47,938 nucleotides of DNA. Source: an uncultured Prevotellaceae bacterium. GTDB taxonomy: Bacteria; Bacteroidota; Bacteroidia; Bacteroidales; Bacteroidaceae. The stretch covers positions 1-47,938 of the forward strand of contig CADCCB010000018.1 in assembly GCA_902799905.1 (NCBI GenBank), given 5' to 3'. Position numbers and translations under genes: made by a program. Positions within the stretch are counted from its first letter, which is position 1. Every line of letters starts with the position of its first letter. Below the pieces are notes generated by a model that saw only the letters and a list, made by a program, of their open reading frames with translations, searched no databases and was not told where the DNA came from. Below, piece by piece: positions 40,445 to 47,531 of the stretch.

Positions 40445-42925
40445 TTAGATATTAGCGATAGACATGATATTTGCGAAGACACCTGCGGCAGTCACGGCAG
40501 CACCGGCACCATAACCCTGAATCAGCATCGGGTATTCCTTATAGCGTTCGGTGGTCAACAGCACGATGTTGTTAGAGCCCTCAAGACCGTAGAATGGGTG
40601 TCCGTAAGGTACCTCCTTCAGAGCAACGCTGGTCTTGAAGTTTAACGGAGCGTTCTCGTCGGCCTCCATCGTGGCCACGAAGCGCCAGCGCTTGTTCTCT
40701 GCCTCGAGCACCTTGCGACGGGCCTCGAAGTCGGCATCGAGTTCGGGAAGTTTTGCCCAGAAGTCCTCGATAGACCCAGCGAAGAATTCGTCGGGTACAA
40801 ACAGGTGCTTCTCCACATCCTCCTGCTCCACCTTGTAGCCGGCCTCACGGGTCAGGATGACCAACTTACGGATAACATCCGTGCCGCTGAGGTCGATACG
40901 TGGGTCGGGCTCGCTGTAGCGCTGCTCCTTCGCACGACGAACAGTTTCGGAGAACGGTACATCGGCGGCAATCTCGTTGAAGATGAAGTTCAGCGTACCA
41001 GAGAGGATAGCCTCAATCTTCAGAATCTTATCACCTGAGTTGCACAGGTCGTTGATGGTGCCGATAATGGGCAGGCCTGCACCTACGTTGGTCTCATAGC
41101 GGAACCATACACCGCGGTCGCGGGCTGTCTGACGGAGTTTGATGTAACTGTCGTAGTCGCTCGAAGCGGCAATCTTGTTGGCTGCCACCACCGATATGTT
41201 ATGCTCCAGGAATGTCTGGTAGAGCGTTGCAATCTGTTTGCTGGCGGTACAATCGACGAAGACGCTGTTGAAGATATTCATCTTTACAATCTCGTCGCGC
41301 ATGTGCTCCGTATTAGCAGGGAAGCCGGCACGCAGAATGTCCATATAATTGTTCAGGTCGATGCCGTCACGGTCCAGCACAAAGTTCTGTACATCGCTGA
41401 TGCCAACCACGTTCAGTTTCAGACGCTTGGTCTGCATCAGGTACTGTTGCTGGGTGCGAATCTGCTCAAGCAGCATGCCGCCAACGGTGCCGATACCACA
41501 GATAAAGATGTTGAGCACCTTGTATTCTGACAGGAAGAACGAGTCGTGCAGCACGTTCAGCGATTTGCGCAGGAACTTGCCGTCGACCACGAACGAGATG
41601 TTGGTCTCCGAGGCACCCTGGGCACAGGCAATCACGCTGATACCCGAGCGTCCCAATGTTCCGAACAACTTACCTGCAATACCTGGTGTCTGCTTCATGT
41701 TCTCACCCACGATAGCAATGGTAGCCAGTCCGCTCTCCACCTGCATGGGGAACATAGCACCCGTCTCTATCTCTTTGGCAAACTCGGCGTTCAGTACCTC
41801 AGCAGCAGCCTCGGCATCTTCGTCGCGTACACCGATAGAGGTGGAGTTCTCAGATGAAGCCTGCGACACCATGAATACGCTGATGCCCTGATTGGCCAGA
41901 CTGGTGAAGATACGGCGGTTCACACCAATCACACCTACCATCGAGAGACCTGTCACCGTAATGAGTGAGGTGCCCTTGATGCTCGAGATACCCTTGATGG
42001 GCTTCTGGTCGTTCTCAATTTTGGCTTTGATGAGGGTTCCTGGGTGCTCTGGGTTGAAGGTGTTCTTCACCTTGATGGGGATATTCTTGACGCAGACGGG
42101 ATAGATGGTCGGTGGGTAGATGACCTTAGCACCGAAATTACAGAGTTCCATCGCCTCCACATACGACAGTTCGTTGATGGTATAGGCACTTTTGATGACC
42201 TTAGGGTCGGCAGTCATAAATCCGTCCACATCGGTCCAGATCTCCAGAATGTCGGCATCGAGGGTGGCTGCTATAATAGAAGCGGTATAGTCGCTGCCGC
42301 CGCGTCCCAGGTTCGTCGTCTCGTTGCTGTTGCTGTCGCGGGCAATGAAGCCAGGTACTACGTACACCTTCCTGTTGGTTGCGGCAGAGTCGCAACATAC
42401 GGAACTGAAGGCCTCCTTCACCAGTTTCTTGGTCAGTTCGGTGTCGAGCACGTAGCGGCCCTGTTTCTTCTCCGTGCGGATGAAGTCGCGGCTGTTCATG
42501 CGTACGCCATTCTTCACAACGGCAGCCACGATGTGCGAACTCAGGCGCTCACCATAGGAAATAATGGTGTCTTCCGTCCTGTTCGACAAGTCGTGAATCA
42601 AATACACACCGTAGAGGATGCTCTTCAACTGGTCGAAGAGTTGGTCTACATTATTAAATAAGTCTACGCGCTTGTTGATGTCTTGGATGATAGAGTCTAT
42701 CATCTGGTGGTGACGTCTTACCATCGCGTCGAATTCCTCGCGATAATGCTCGTCGCCCTGTTGGGCCATCTGCGACATGGCAATCAGTTTGTCGGTGATG
42801 CCATTCAGTGCGCTAACTACTACGATGACAGGTTGCGTCCGAGCCTCTGCCTCCACAATTTCTTTTAAGCTTAAAATGCTTTTTGCGGAACCTACGGACG
42901 TTCCGCCGAATTTCATTACTTTCAT
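40445..42925 (-). CDS. thrA: ThrA, bifunctional aspartokinase / homoserine dehydrogenase
   Basis: 826 residues from ATG 42925. Aspartokinase domain: MKFGGTSVGSAKSILSL, FGERLSS-type SYGERLSSHIVAA, GRGGSDYTASIIAA. Two ACT domains in the middle (LITVTGLSMVGVIGV, LATIAIVGENMKQTPG). Homoserine dehydrogenase domain from about 460: NIFICGIGTVGGMLLEQI, VAANKIAASSDYDSYIKL, RYETNVGAGLPIIGTINDL, EAILSGTLNFIFNEI. It makes aspartyl phosphate and reduces the semialdehyde to homoserine; threonine feedback through ACT is expected. Start chosen because codons upstream of 42925 would abut the promoter. Confidence 0.96.
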   Translation of the reverse strand: MKVMKFGGTSVGSAKSILSLKEIVEAEARTQPVIVVVSALNGITDKLIAMSQMAQQGDEHYREEFDAMVRRHHQMIDSIIQDINKRVDLFNNVDQLFDQLKSILYGVYLIHDLSNRTEDTIISYGERLSSHIVAAVVKNGVRMNSRDFIRTEKKQGRYVLDTELTKKLVKEAFSSVCCDSAATNRKVYVVPGFIARDSNSNETTNLGRGGSDYTASIIAATLDADILEIWTDVDGFMTADPKVIKSAYTINELSYVEAMELCNFGAKVIYPPTIYPVCVKNIPIKVKNTFNPEHPGTLIKAKIENDQKPIKGISSIKGTSLITVTGLSMVGVIGVNRRIFTSLANQGISVFMVSQASSENSTSIGVRDEDAEAAAEVLNAEFAKEIETGAMFPMQVESGLATIAIVGENMKQTPGIAGKLFGTLGRSGISVIACAQGASETNISFVVDGKFLRKSLNVLHDSFFLSEYKVLNIFICGIGTVGGMLLEQIRTQQQYLMQTKRLKLNVVGISDVQNFVLDRDGIDLNNYMDILRAGFPANTEHMRDEIVKMNIFNSVFVDCTASKQIATLYQTFLEHNISVVAANKIAASSDYDSYIKLRQTARDRGVWFRYETNVGAGLPIIGTINDLCNSGDKILKIEAILSGTLNFIFNEIAADVPFSETVRRAKEQRYSEPDPRIDLSGTDVIRKLVILTREAGYKVEQEDVEKHLFVPDEFFAGSIEDFWAKLPELDADFEARRKVLEAENKRWRFVATMEADENAPLNFKTSVALKEVPYGHPFYGLEGSNNIVLLTTERYKEYPMLIQGYGAGAAVTAAGVFANIMSIANI

Positions 42926-42990
42926 ATTCCTATGCAATTTATCTTTCCAGTGGTACCCCTCAACAAGCGGGGCTTTCTCCATTGGCGGTG

Positions 42991-42998
42991 CAAAGGTA
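42991..42998 (-). promoter_or_regulatory. -7 box of thrA
   Basis: TACCTTTG (minus) about 65 nt before the ATG at 42925. The leader between them has a short hairpin (CCCCGC near a GAGGGG) that could fold; no clear Thr/Ile-rich leader peptide. Confidence 0.6.
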
Positions 42999-43083
42999 GT
43001 GCAAATTTTTCATTCGGCCATCGTTTTTGGCCATTATTTTCTTAATTTTGCTGTTGCTTATGTGTTTTTTCGTTTATTATTTG

Positions 43084-43091
43084 TAATTTTG
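43084..43091 (+). promoter_or_regulatory. -7 box of the FAD oxidoreductase
   Basis: TAATTTTG, 9 nt before the ATG at 43101, so nearly leaderless. A second TAATTTTG lies at 43043-43050, which would give a longer leader. Confidence 0.5.
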
Positions 43092-43100
43092 CATTCAGAT

Positions 43101-44753
43101 ATGATAAATGAGTACCAACTTCGTGTTTTGCCGCAAGTGGCGGCCAACAGCGATAACCTGAGGAAATATGTGGCAGAGGAGCAGGGGATAGCCCTGAGTG
43201 CCTTGAAGGCTGTACGTGTCTTGAAACGCTCCATTGATGCCCGTCAGCGTACCATCTTCGTCAACCTGAAGGTGCGTGTCTATGTGAATGAACTGCCGAC
43301 AGATGATGAGTATGAACCCGTGGTGTATCAGGATGTGAGCAATAGCCCGCAGGTCATCGTGGTGGGAGCCGGTCCTGGCGGACTGTTTGCCGCTCTGCGC
43401 CTCATTGAACTGGGCTATCGTCCCATCGTGCTGGAGCGCGGAAAGGATGTGCATGAGCGTAAGAAAGACCTGGCTAACATCAGTCGCACCCAACAGGTCG
43501 ATGGCGAGAGCAACTATTGCTTCGGCGAGGGTGGGGCAGGTGCCTACTCCGACGGCAAACTCTACACACGCTCTAAGAAACGTGGCAACACAGAGAAAAT
43601 CCTGCGTGTGTTCTGCCAGCATGGTGCATCGGCCAATATTCTGGCTGATGCTCATCCCCATATCGGTACCGATCGCTTACCTCAGGTCATCGAGGCGATG
43701 CGTAACACTATTATAAGATGTGGCGGCGAGGTACACTTTCAGACCAAGATGACAAGGCTAATCATTGACCATTCACCATTGACCATTGACCATTGTCATG
43801 CAGGGATTGTTGTTGGTGTGATGGCGCAGCAAATGGTCAATGGTCAATCGTCAATGGTCAATGAAAAAGAGTTTCTCGGTCCCGTGATTCTGGCCACAGG
43901 CCATTCGGCCCGTGATGTCTATCGCTATCTGGCTGATGCCAAGATACATATTGAGGCGAAGGGCATTGCAGTCGGTGTGCGCTTGGAGCATCCGTCGCAT
44001 TTGATAGACCAAATACAGTATCATCGTAAGGAGGGTAGGGGACAATGGTTGCCTGCCGCTGAATATTCGTTCGTGACACAGGCCGATGGACGTGGTGTCT
44101 ATTCGTTCTGTATGTGTCCTGGCGGTTTTGTTATTCCTGCAGCCACGGGCCCCGAACAGATTGTGGTCAACGGCATGAGTCCTGCCAGTCGAGGTACCCA
44201 GTGGAGCAACTCGGGTATGGTGGTTGAGGTCAGGCCGGAAGATCTGGACAATGTAATAATGGAAAAATGTAATAATGTAAAAACTGAGAACGATCCGTTA
44301 GCGATGATGCATTTCCAGGAGGAACTGGAGAAGATTTGCTGGCAACAGGGCAATATGAAGCAGACGGCGCCAGCCCAACGTATGGCAGACTTTGTGAACG
44401 GGCGGTTAAGTTATGACTTGCCGAAGAGTTCGTATGCCCCAGGTCTGGTATCATCGCCCCTGCATTTCTGGTTGCCAAAGTCCATCGCCTCACGATTGCA
44501 GCAAGGATTTAAGACCTTTGGTAGGCAGGCTCACGGCTTCCTAACCAACGAGGCAGTCATGATAGCCGTTGAGACGCGTACCTCTTCGCCTGTTCGCATC
44601 GTTCGTGATAGTGAGACCTTGATGCATGTCCAAGTGCAGGGTCTTTTCCCTTGTGGCGAGGGTGCCGGCTATGCCGGAGGCATCGTCTCCGCAGGTGTCG
44701 ACGGTGAGCGCTGCGCAGAAATGTGTGCCCTCTATATGGAAAAAAATGGCTGA
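43101..44753 (+). CDS. FAD-dependent oxidoreductase (COG2509-like)
   Basis: 550 residues. The N-terminal 90 residues form a small alpha/beta domain (RVLPQVAANSDNLRKYV, KAVRVLKRSIDARQ). The FAD-binding dinucleotide motif is VIVVGAGPGGLFAALRLIELG. Further motifs are YCFGEGGAGAYSDGKLYTR, ILATGHSARDVY, SFCMCPGGFVIPAAT and, at the C-terminus, GLFPCGEGAGYAGGIVSAGVDG. This is the widespread family of uncharacterised FAD dehydrogenases. Two in-frame repeat-coded insertions (residues about 221-255 and 384-395) are made of heptamers and octamers and are unlikely to be part of the family fold. An upstream frame back to 42777 is rejected because it runs through the promoter. Confidence 0.9.
   Translation: MINEYQLRVLPQVAANSDNLRKYVAEEQGIALSALKAVRVLKRSIDARQRTIFVNLKVRVYVNELPTDDEYEPVVYQDVSNSPQVIVVGAGPGGLFAALRLIELGYRPIVLERGKDVHERKKDLANISRTQQVDGESNYCFGEGGAGAYSDGKLYTRSKKRGNTEKILRVFCQHGASANILADAHPHIGTDRLPQVIEAMRNTIIRCGGEVHFQTKMTRLIIDHSPLTIDHCHAGIVVGVMAQQMVNGQSSMVNEKEFLGPVILATGHSARDVYRYLADAKIHIEAKGIAVGVRLEHPSHLIDQIQYHRKEGRGQWLPAAEYSFVTQADGRGVYSFCMCPGGFVIPAATGPEQIVVNGMSPASRGTQWSNSGMVVEVRPEDLDNVIMEKCNNVKTENDPLAMMHFQEELEKICWQQGNMKQTAPAQRMADFVNGRLSYDLPKSSYAPGLVSSPLHFWLPKSIASRLQQGFKTFGRQAHGFLTNEAVMIAVETRTSSPVRIVRDSETLMHVQVQGLFPCGEGAGYAGGIVSAGVDGERCAEMCALYMEKNG
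43764..43791. repeat. Heptamer array, ATTGACC type, left arm
   Basis: ATTGACC, ATTCACC, ATTGACC, ATTGACC in phase inside the FAD oxidoreductase gene. Its reverse complement lies at 43835-43862. Confidence 0.8.
43835..43862. repeat. Heptamer array, GGTCAAT type, right arm
   Basis: GGTCAAT, GGTCAAT, CGTCAAT, GGTCAAT: the reverse complement of the array at 43764-43791. Together they could form a stem of about 28 bp with a 43-nt loop in the mRNA. Confidence 0.8.
44250..44281. repeat. Octamer array, AATGTAAT type
   Basis: AATGTAAT, AATGGAAA, AATGTAAT, AATGTAAA in phase, encoding NVIMEKCNNVK within the FAD oxidoreductase. Confidence 0.7.
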
Positions 44754-44757
44754 ATGC

Positions 44758-44788
44758 TTGCGTGTTTCAATTTTTTTCCGTATCTTTG
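44758..44788 (+). promoter_or_regulatory. Promoter of the cytidylate-kinase-like gene
   Basis: TTG at 44758-44760 and the -7 box TATCTTTG at 44781-44788, spacing 20 nt. Confidence 0.65.
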
Positions 44789-44827
44789 CGCCTAGAAGAA
44801 GTAATAACCCTGTAAATCTATTCGCTT

Positions 44828-45448
44828 ATGAATAAGGAGGAGAAATTCGTCATTACCATTAGCCGACAGTTCGGCACGGGAGGACATGAGATTGGTGCGG
44901 AACTGGCTCGCAGACTCAATGTGAAGTTGCTCGATAAGCAAATATTGAACGAGGTGGCCCGCAAGTTCAACATCGTAGAGGATGCTGTCGAGAAGATAGA
45001 GTCGCGCAATCCGTTGTGGCGTGATGACTTTACGCAGTTCTACCGCTCCTACATGGCTGGTGCAGAGTATAACGGACAGGAGCAGGATCAGACTTCCCAT
45101 CAGTTGTTCGAGGCTCAGGCAGAGGTCATCCGTAAAGTGGCAAATCAGGAGTCGTGTGTCATTATTGGCCGTTGTGGCTTCTATATCTTCCGCGACTATT
45201 CTAATGCCTTGAAGATATTTATTCATGCCGACGACGACTGCCGTAAGCAGCGCATAGGACGCAAGTATGACATTGCCAGTAGCGATGCCGCTGCCATGAT
45301 AGTCGACAATGATTACAGCCGTGAACTCTACACCAAGACGTACACGGGGTGCGACTGGCAGGATGCCCGCAACTATGACATCTCGCTCAATGTGAGGAAG
45401 TTCGGTGTTAACGGAGCCGTTGACTTCCTGATGAATGTCATCGGCTAG
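44828..45448 (+). CDS. Cytidylate kinase-like family protein
   Basis: 206 residues. FVITISRQFGTGGHEIGAELARRLNVKLLDKQIL is the glycine-rich N-terminus of the cytidylate-kinase-like family (PF13189 type): ISRQFGSGG replaces the usual P-loop GKS/T, as is normal in that family. Later: SCVIIGRCGFYIFRDY, then FIHADDDCRKQRIGRKYDI, and RNYDISLNVRKFGVNGAV. Substrate unknown; probably not the housekeeping CMP kinase. Own promoter. Followed by a heptamer array before the next gene. Confidence 0.85.
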   Translation: MNKEEKFVITISRQFGTGGHEIGAELARRLNVKLLDKQILNEVARKFNIVEDAVEKIESRNPLWRDDFTQFYRSYMAGAEYNGQEQDQTSHQLFEAQAEVIRKVANQESCVIIGRCGFYIFRDYSNALKIFIHADDDCRKQRIGRKYDIASSDAAAMIVDNDYSRELYTKTYTGCDWQDARNYDISLNVRKFGVNGAVDFLMNVIG

Positions 45449-45450
45449 TT

Positions 45451-45471
45451 CTCAATTTTCAATGCTCAATT
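45451..45471. repeat. Short heptamer array, CTCAATT type
   Basis: CTCAATT, TTCAATG, CTCAATT in the gap between the kinase-like and TerB/DnaJ genes. Confidence 0.6.
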
Positions 45472-45479
45472 AAGGAAAA

Positions 45480-46250
45480 GTGACATTAGGTAAGTGGATT
45501 GGCGGCTATCTGGGATGGAGCGCCTTTGGCCCCTTGGGGGGAATTCTCGGATTCGTGGTAGGAGCCCTGTTCGATGTCGCTGTCAAGGGATATGGCACAC
45601 AGGAACAGGCTGCCCGACTGACTAGTGAACAGGATGTAGAGGGACAGCGCAACAGTTTCCTGCTCTCGATGCTTGTTCTGGCAGGTTATATCATCAAGGC
45701 TGACGGCAAAGTGATGCACTCGGAGATGGAGTTCGTCAGGAATGTGCTACGCCAGAACTTCGGTGATGAGGCCTCTTGGCAGGGTGATCAGTTCCTGCGC
45801 CAACTGTTTGAGGAACAGGAGCGCATAGGACAGCAGGCTTTCCGTCAGCGCATCCAGGATTGCTGTCTTCAGATAGCCCATAATGTCGACTATTCCGGTC
45901 GTTTGCAACTGCTTAATTTCTTGGTGATGATAGGGCAGGCCGATGGTCATGTGCCCCCCGTCGAGTTGCAGGCCTTGAAGGATGTTGCCCAGTGGATGAA
46001 AATGTCGCCCAGTGAGGTCGATTCCATGCTCCATCTGCGTGGTGAATCGCTTGATGATGCCTATAGGGTGCTGGGTGTCAGCCCCGATGCTACTGACGAA
46101 GAACTGAAGAAGGCATACCGCCGCTTGGCCCTCGAGCATCATCCTGACCGTGTGGCCAAACTGGGTGACGATGTGCGTAAGGCTGCCGAGAAGAAATTCC
46201 AAGAGATAAATGCTGCCAAGGAGCGTATATGGAAAGCAAGAGGGATTTGA
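45480..46250 (+). CDS. TerB / DnaJ-domain protein (DjlA-like)
   Basis: 256 residues. The N-terminus has a glycine-zipper hydrophobic segment ([19 protein letters not shown]) that may insert in the membrane. A TerB domain covers about 55-170 ([22 protein letters not shown] and [16 protein letters not shown] with acidic metal-site residues). A C-terminal J domain spans about 190-256 with the HPD motif in [11 protein letters not shown] co-chaperone of DnaK at the membrane is likely, as for DjlA. Start codon GTG at 45480, supported by the family N-terminus. The stop lies in a heptamer array. Confidence 0.88.
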   Translation: MTLGKWIGGYLGWSAFGPLGGILGFVVGALFDVAVKGYGTQEQAARLTSEQDVEGQRNSFLLSMLVLAGYIIKADGKVMHSEMEFVRNVLRQNFGDEASWQGDQFLRQLFEEQERIGQQAFRQRIQDCCLQIAHNVDYSGRLQLLNFLVMIGQADGHVPPVELQALKDVAQWMKMSPSEVDSMLHLRGESLDDAYRVLGVSPDATDEELKKAYRRLALEHHPDRVAKLGDDVRKAAEKKFQEINAAKERIWKARGI

Positions 46251-46278
46251 GATTTAAGGTTTGAGGTTTGAGATTTGA
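46244..46278. repeat. Heptamer array joining two genes
   Basis: GATTTGA, GATTTAA, GGTTTGA, GGTTTGA, GATTTGA in phase. It contains the stop of the TerB/DnaJ gene (46248-46250) and the TTG start of the next gene (46275). Confidence 0.85.
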
Positions 46279-47414
46279 AACAGCCGGCTATTATTGTTCC
46301 TGATGGGTGCGACAAGGTGTTGCTACATGCTTGCTGTGCGCCTTGTTCCTCAGCCATTGTTGAGTGGCTGCTTCAGCATGACGTGCGCCCCACCATCTTT
46401 TATTTTAACCCCAATATATGGCCTCGCGAGGAGTACGAAATCCGTAAGAACGAGAGTAAGCGTCATGCGGAGCGTCTGGGTATTCAATGGATTGATGGCG
46501 ATTACGACCATGTTTCTTGGTGCCAACATGTACAGGGGCTTGAGGGAGAGCCAGAAAGGGGCTCCCGCTGTGAACAGTGTTTCCTCCTTCGTCTCACGGT
46601 GACAGCACGCAAGGCCAGCGAACTCAGCATCCCCTATTTTGCTACCACGCTGGCCTCTAGTCGCTGGAAAAGTTTGGAGCAAATCAACCGCGCGGGCCTT
46701 GCTGCTCAAGATATAGCCAACAGCCAACAGCCGATTGTCCAATTTTGGCCCCAGAACTGGCGCAAGGGAGGCTTACAGGAACGTCGTAACCAGTTGCTGC
46801 GTGAGAATCAGTTCTATAATCAGCAATACTGTGGCTGCGAGTTCTCTGCAAGAAATGCCGCACCCACAAAACCCCTGCTGCGGGCACAGATGAGAGAGGC
46901 TAAGAAGCAGCATCTGGCACAACTGCCAAAGATGTCGGCTGAAGTGGTCGAGCGTCTTTCGTCATTCTTCACTCAACACCCATCGCTTAACACGATTCTT
47001 GCCTATTGGCCTCTTCCCGACGAGGTGGATATTCGTCCGCTCATTCATTCTCTGATAGCCCAAGGTAAGACCGTTCTCCTTCCTAAGGTTACGGGTGCTG
47101 ATACGATGGAACTGCGTCGTTACATTTCGCCTGCCGACCTACAAGAAGGTGCCTTTCATATCATGGAACCTGTCGGCGAAGCCTTTACAGATTACGAGAA
47201 GATAGATGTGGCTTTGGTGCCAGGCATGGCCTTTGATGCCGCTGGGCATCGTTTGGGGCGAGGCAAAGGCTACTATGACCGCTTCCTCTCCTCTCATCTC
47301 TCATCTCTCAACTCTCACCCCTCACCTCTGTTAATCGGCGTCTGCTTCCCCTTCCAGCGTGTTGCTGAGGTGCCGTCGGAGGAACACGACGTCCTTATGG
47401 ACGAGGTGATTTGA
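46275..47414 (+). CDS. QueH epoxyqueuosine reductase fused to 5-formyl-THF cyclo-ligase
   Basis: 379 residues from TTG 46275. No ATG or GTG lies near the N-terminus, and a stop (TGA) lies two codons upstream in frame. Residues 1-195 are QueH: LLHACCAPC with C20, C21, C24; RCEQC with C99, C102; YCGCEFS near 186. It reduces epoxyqueuosine to queuosine in tRNA. Residues about 200-379 are MTHFS: LLRAQMREAKKQHLAQL, LPDEVDIRPLI, LVPGMAFDAAGHRLGRGKGYYDRFL and the end HDVLMDEVI. It converts 5-formyl-THF to 5,10-methenyl-THF. A heptamer array codes for the loop SSHLSSLNSHPSPLL. Confidence 0.88.
   Translation: MKQPAIIVPDGCDKVLLHACCAPCSSAIVEWLLQHDVRPTIFYFNPNIWPREEYEIRKNESKRHAERLGIQWIDGDYDHVSWCQHVQGLEGEPERGSRCEQCFLLRLTVTARKASELSIPYFATTLASSRWKSLEQINRAGLAAQDIANSQQPIVQFWPQNWRKGGLQERRNQLLRENQFYNQQYCGCEFSARNAAPTKPLLRAQMREAKKQHLAQLPKMSAEVVERLSSFFTQHPSLNTILAYWPLPDEVDIRPLIHSLIAQGKTVLLPKVTGADTMELRRYISPADLQEGAFHIMEPVGEAFTDYEKIDVALVPGMAFDAAGHRLGRGKGYYDRFLSSHLSSLNSHPSPLLIGVCFPFQRVAEVPSEEHDVLMDEVI
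47291..47325. repeat. Heptamer array, CTCTCAT type, inside the MTHFS domain
   Basis: CTCTCAT, CTCTCAT, CTCTCAA, CTCTCAC, CCCTCAC in phase, coding for a serine/leucine/proline loop next to the ATP-binding GRGKGYYDR segment. Confidence 0.8.
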
Positions 47415-47439
47415 TAAGAAATACGAAAAATGAGTTAAT

Positions 47440-47467
47440 TTCTCATTTCTCGTTTCTCATTTCTCAT
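47440..47467. repeat. Heptamer array, TTCTCAT type
   Basis: TTCTCAT, TTCTCGT, TTCTCAT, TTCTCAT directly upstream of the ffh promoter. Confidence 0.8.
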
Positions 47468-47477
47468 TTTTTTGTAT

Positions 47478-47485
47478 TACCTTTG
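47478..47485 (+). promoter_or_regulatory. -7 box of ffh
   Basis: TACCTTTG, 46 nt before the ffh ATG. The position where the -33 box would lie is occupied by the TTCTCAT heptamer array. Confidence 0.65.
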
Positions 47486-47531
47486 CACCCCAAATTGAAA
47501 CATTGTAATAGTCAAATTGTTAGTAGCATAG

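Noticed and set aside
42777-43100. Upstream extension of the FAD oxidoreductase
   Set aside because: The extension overlaps thrA in antisense and contains the promoter; family N-termini start near 43101.
370-47467. CRISPR interpretation of the short repeats
   Set aside because: Units are 7-8 nt, contiguous and without spacers; no cas genes are present.
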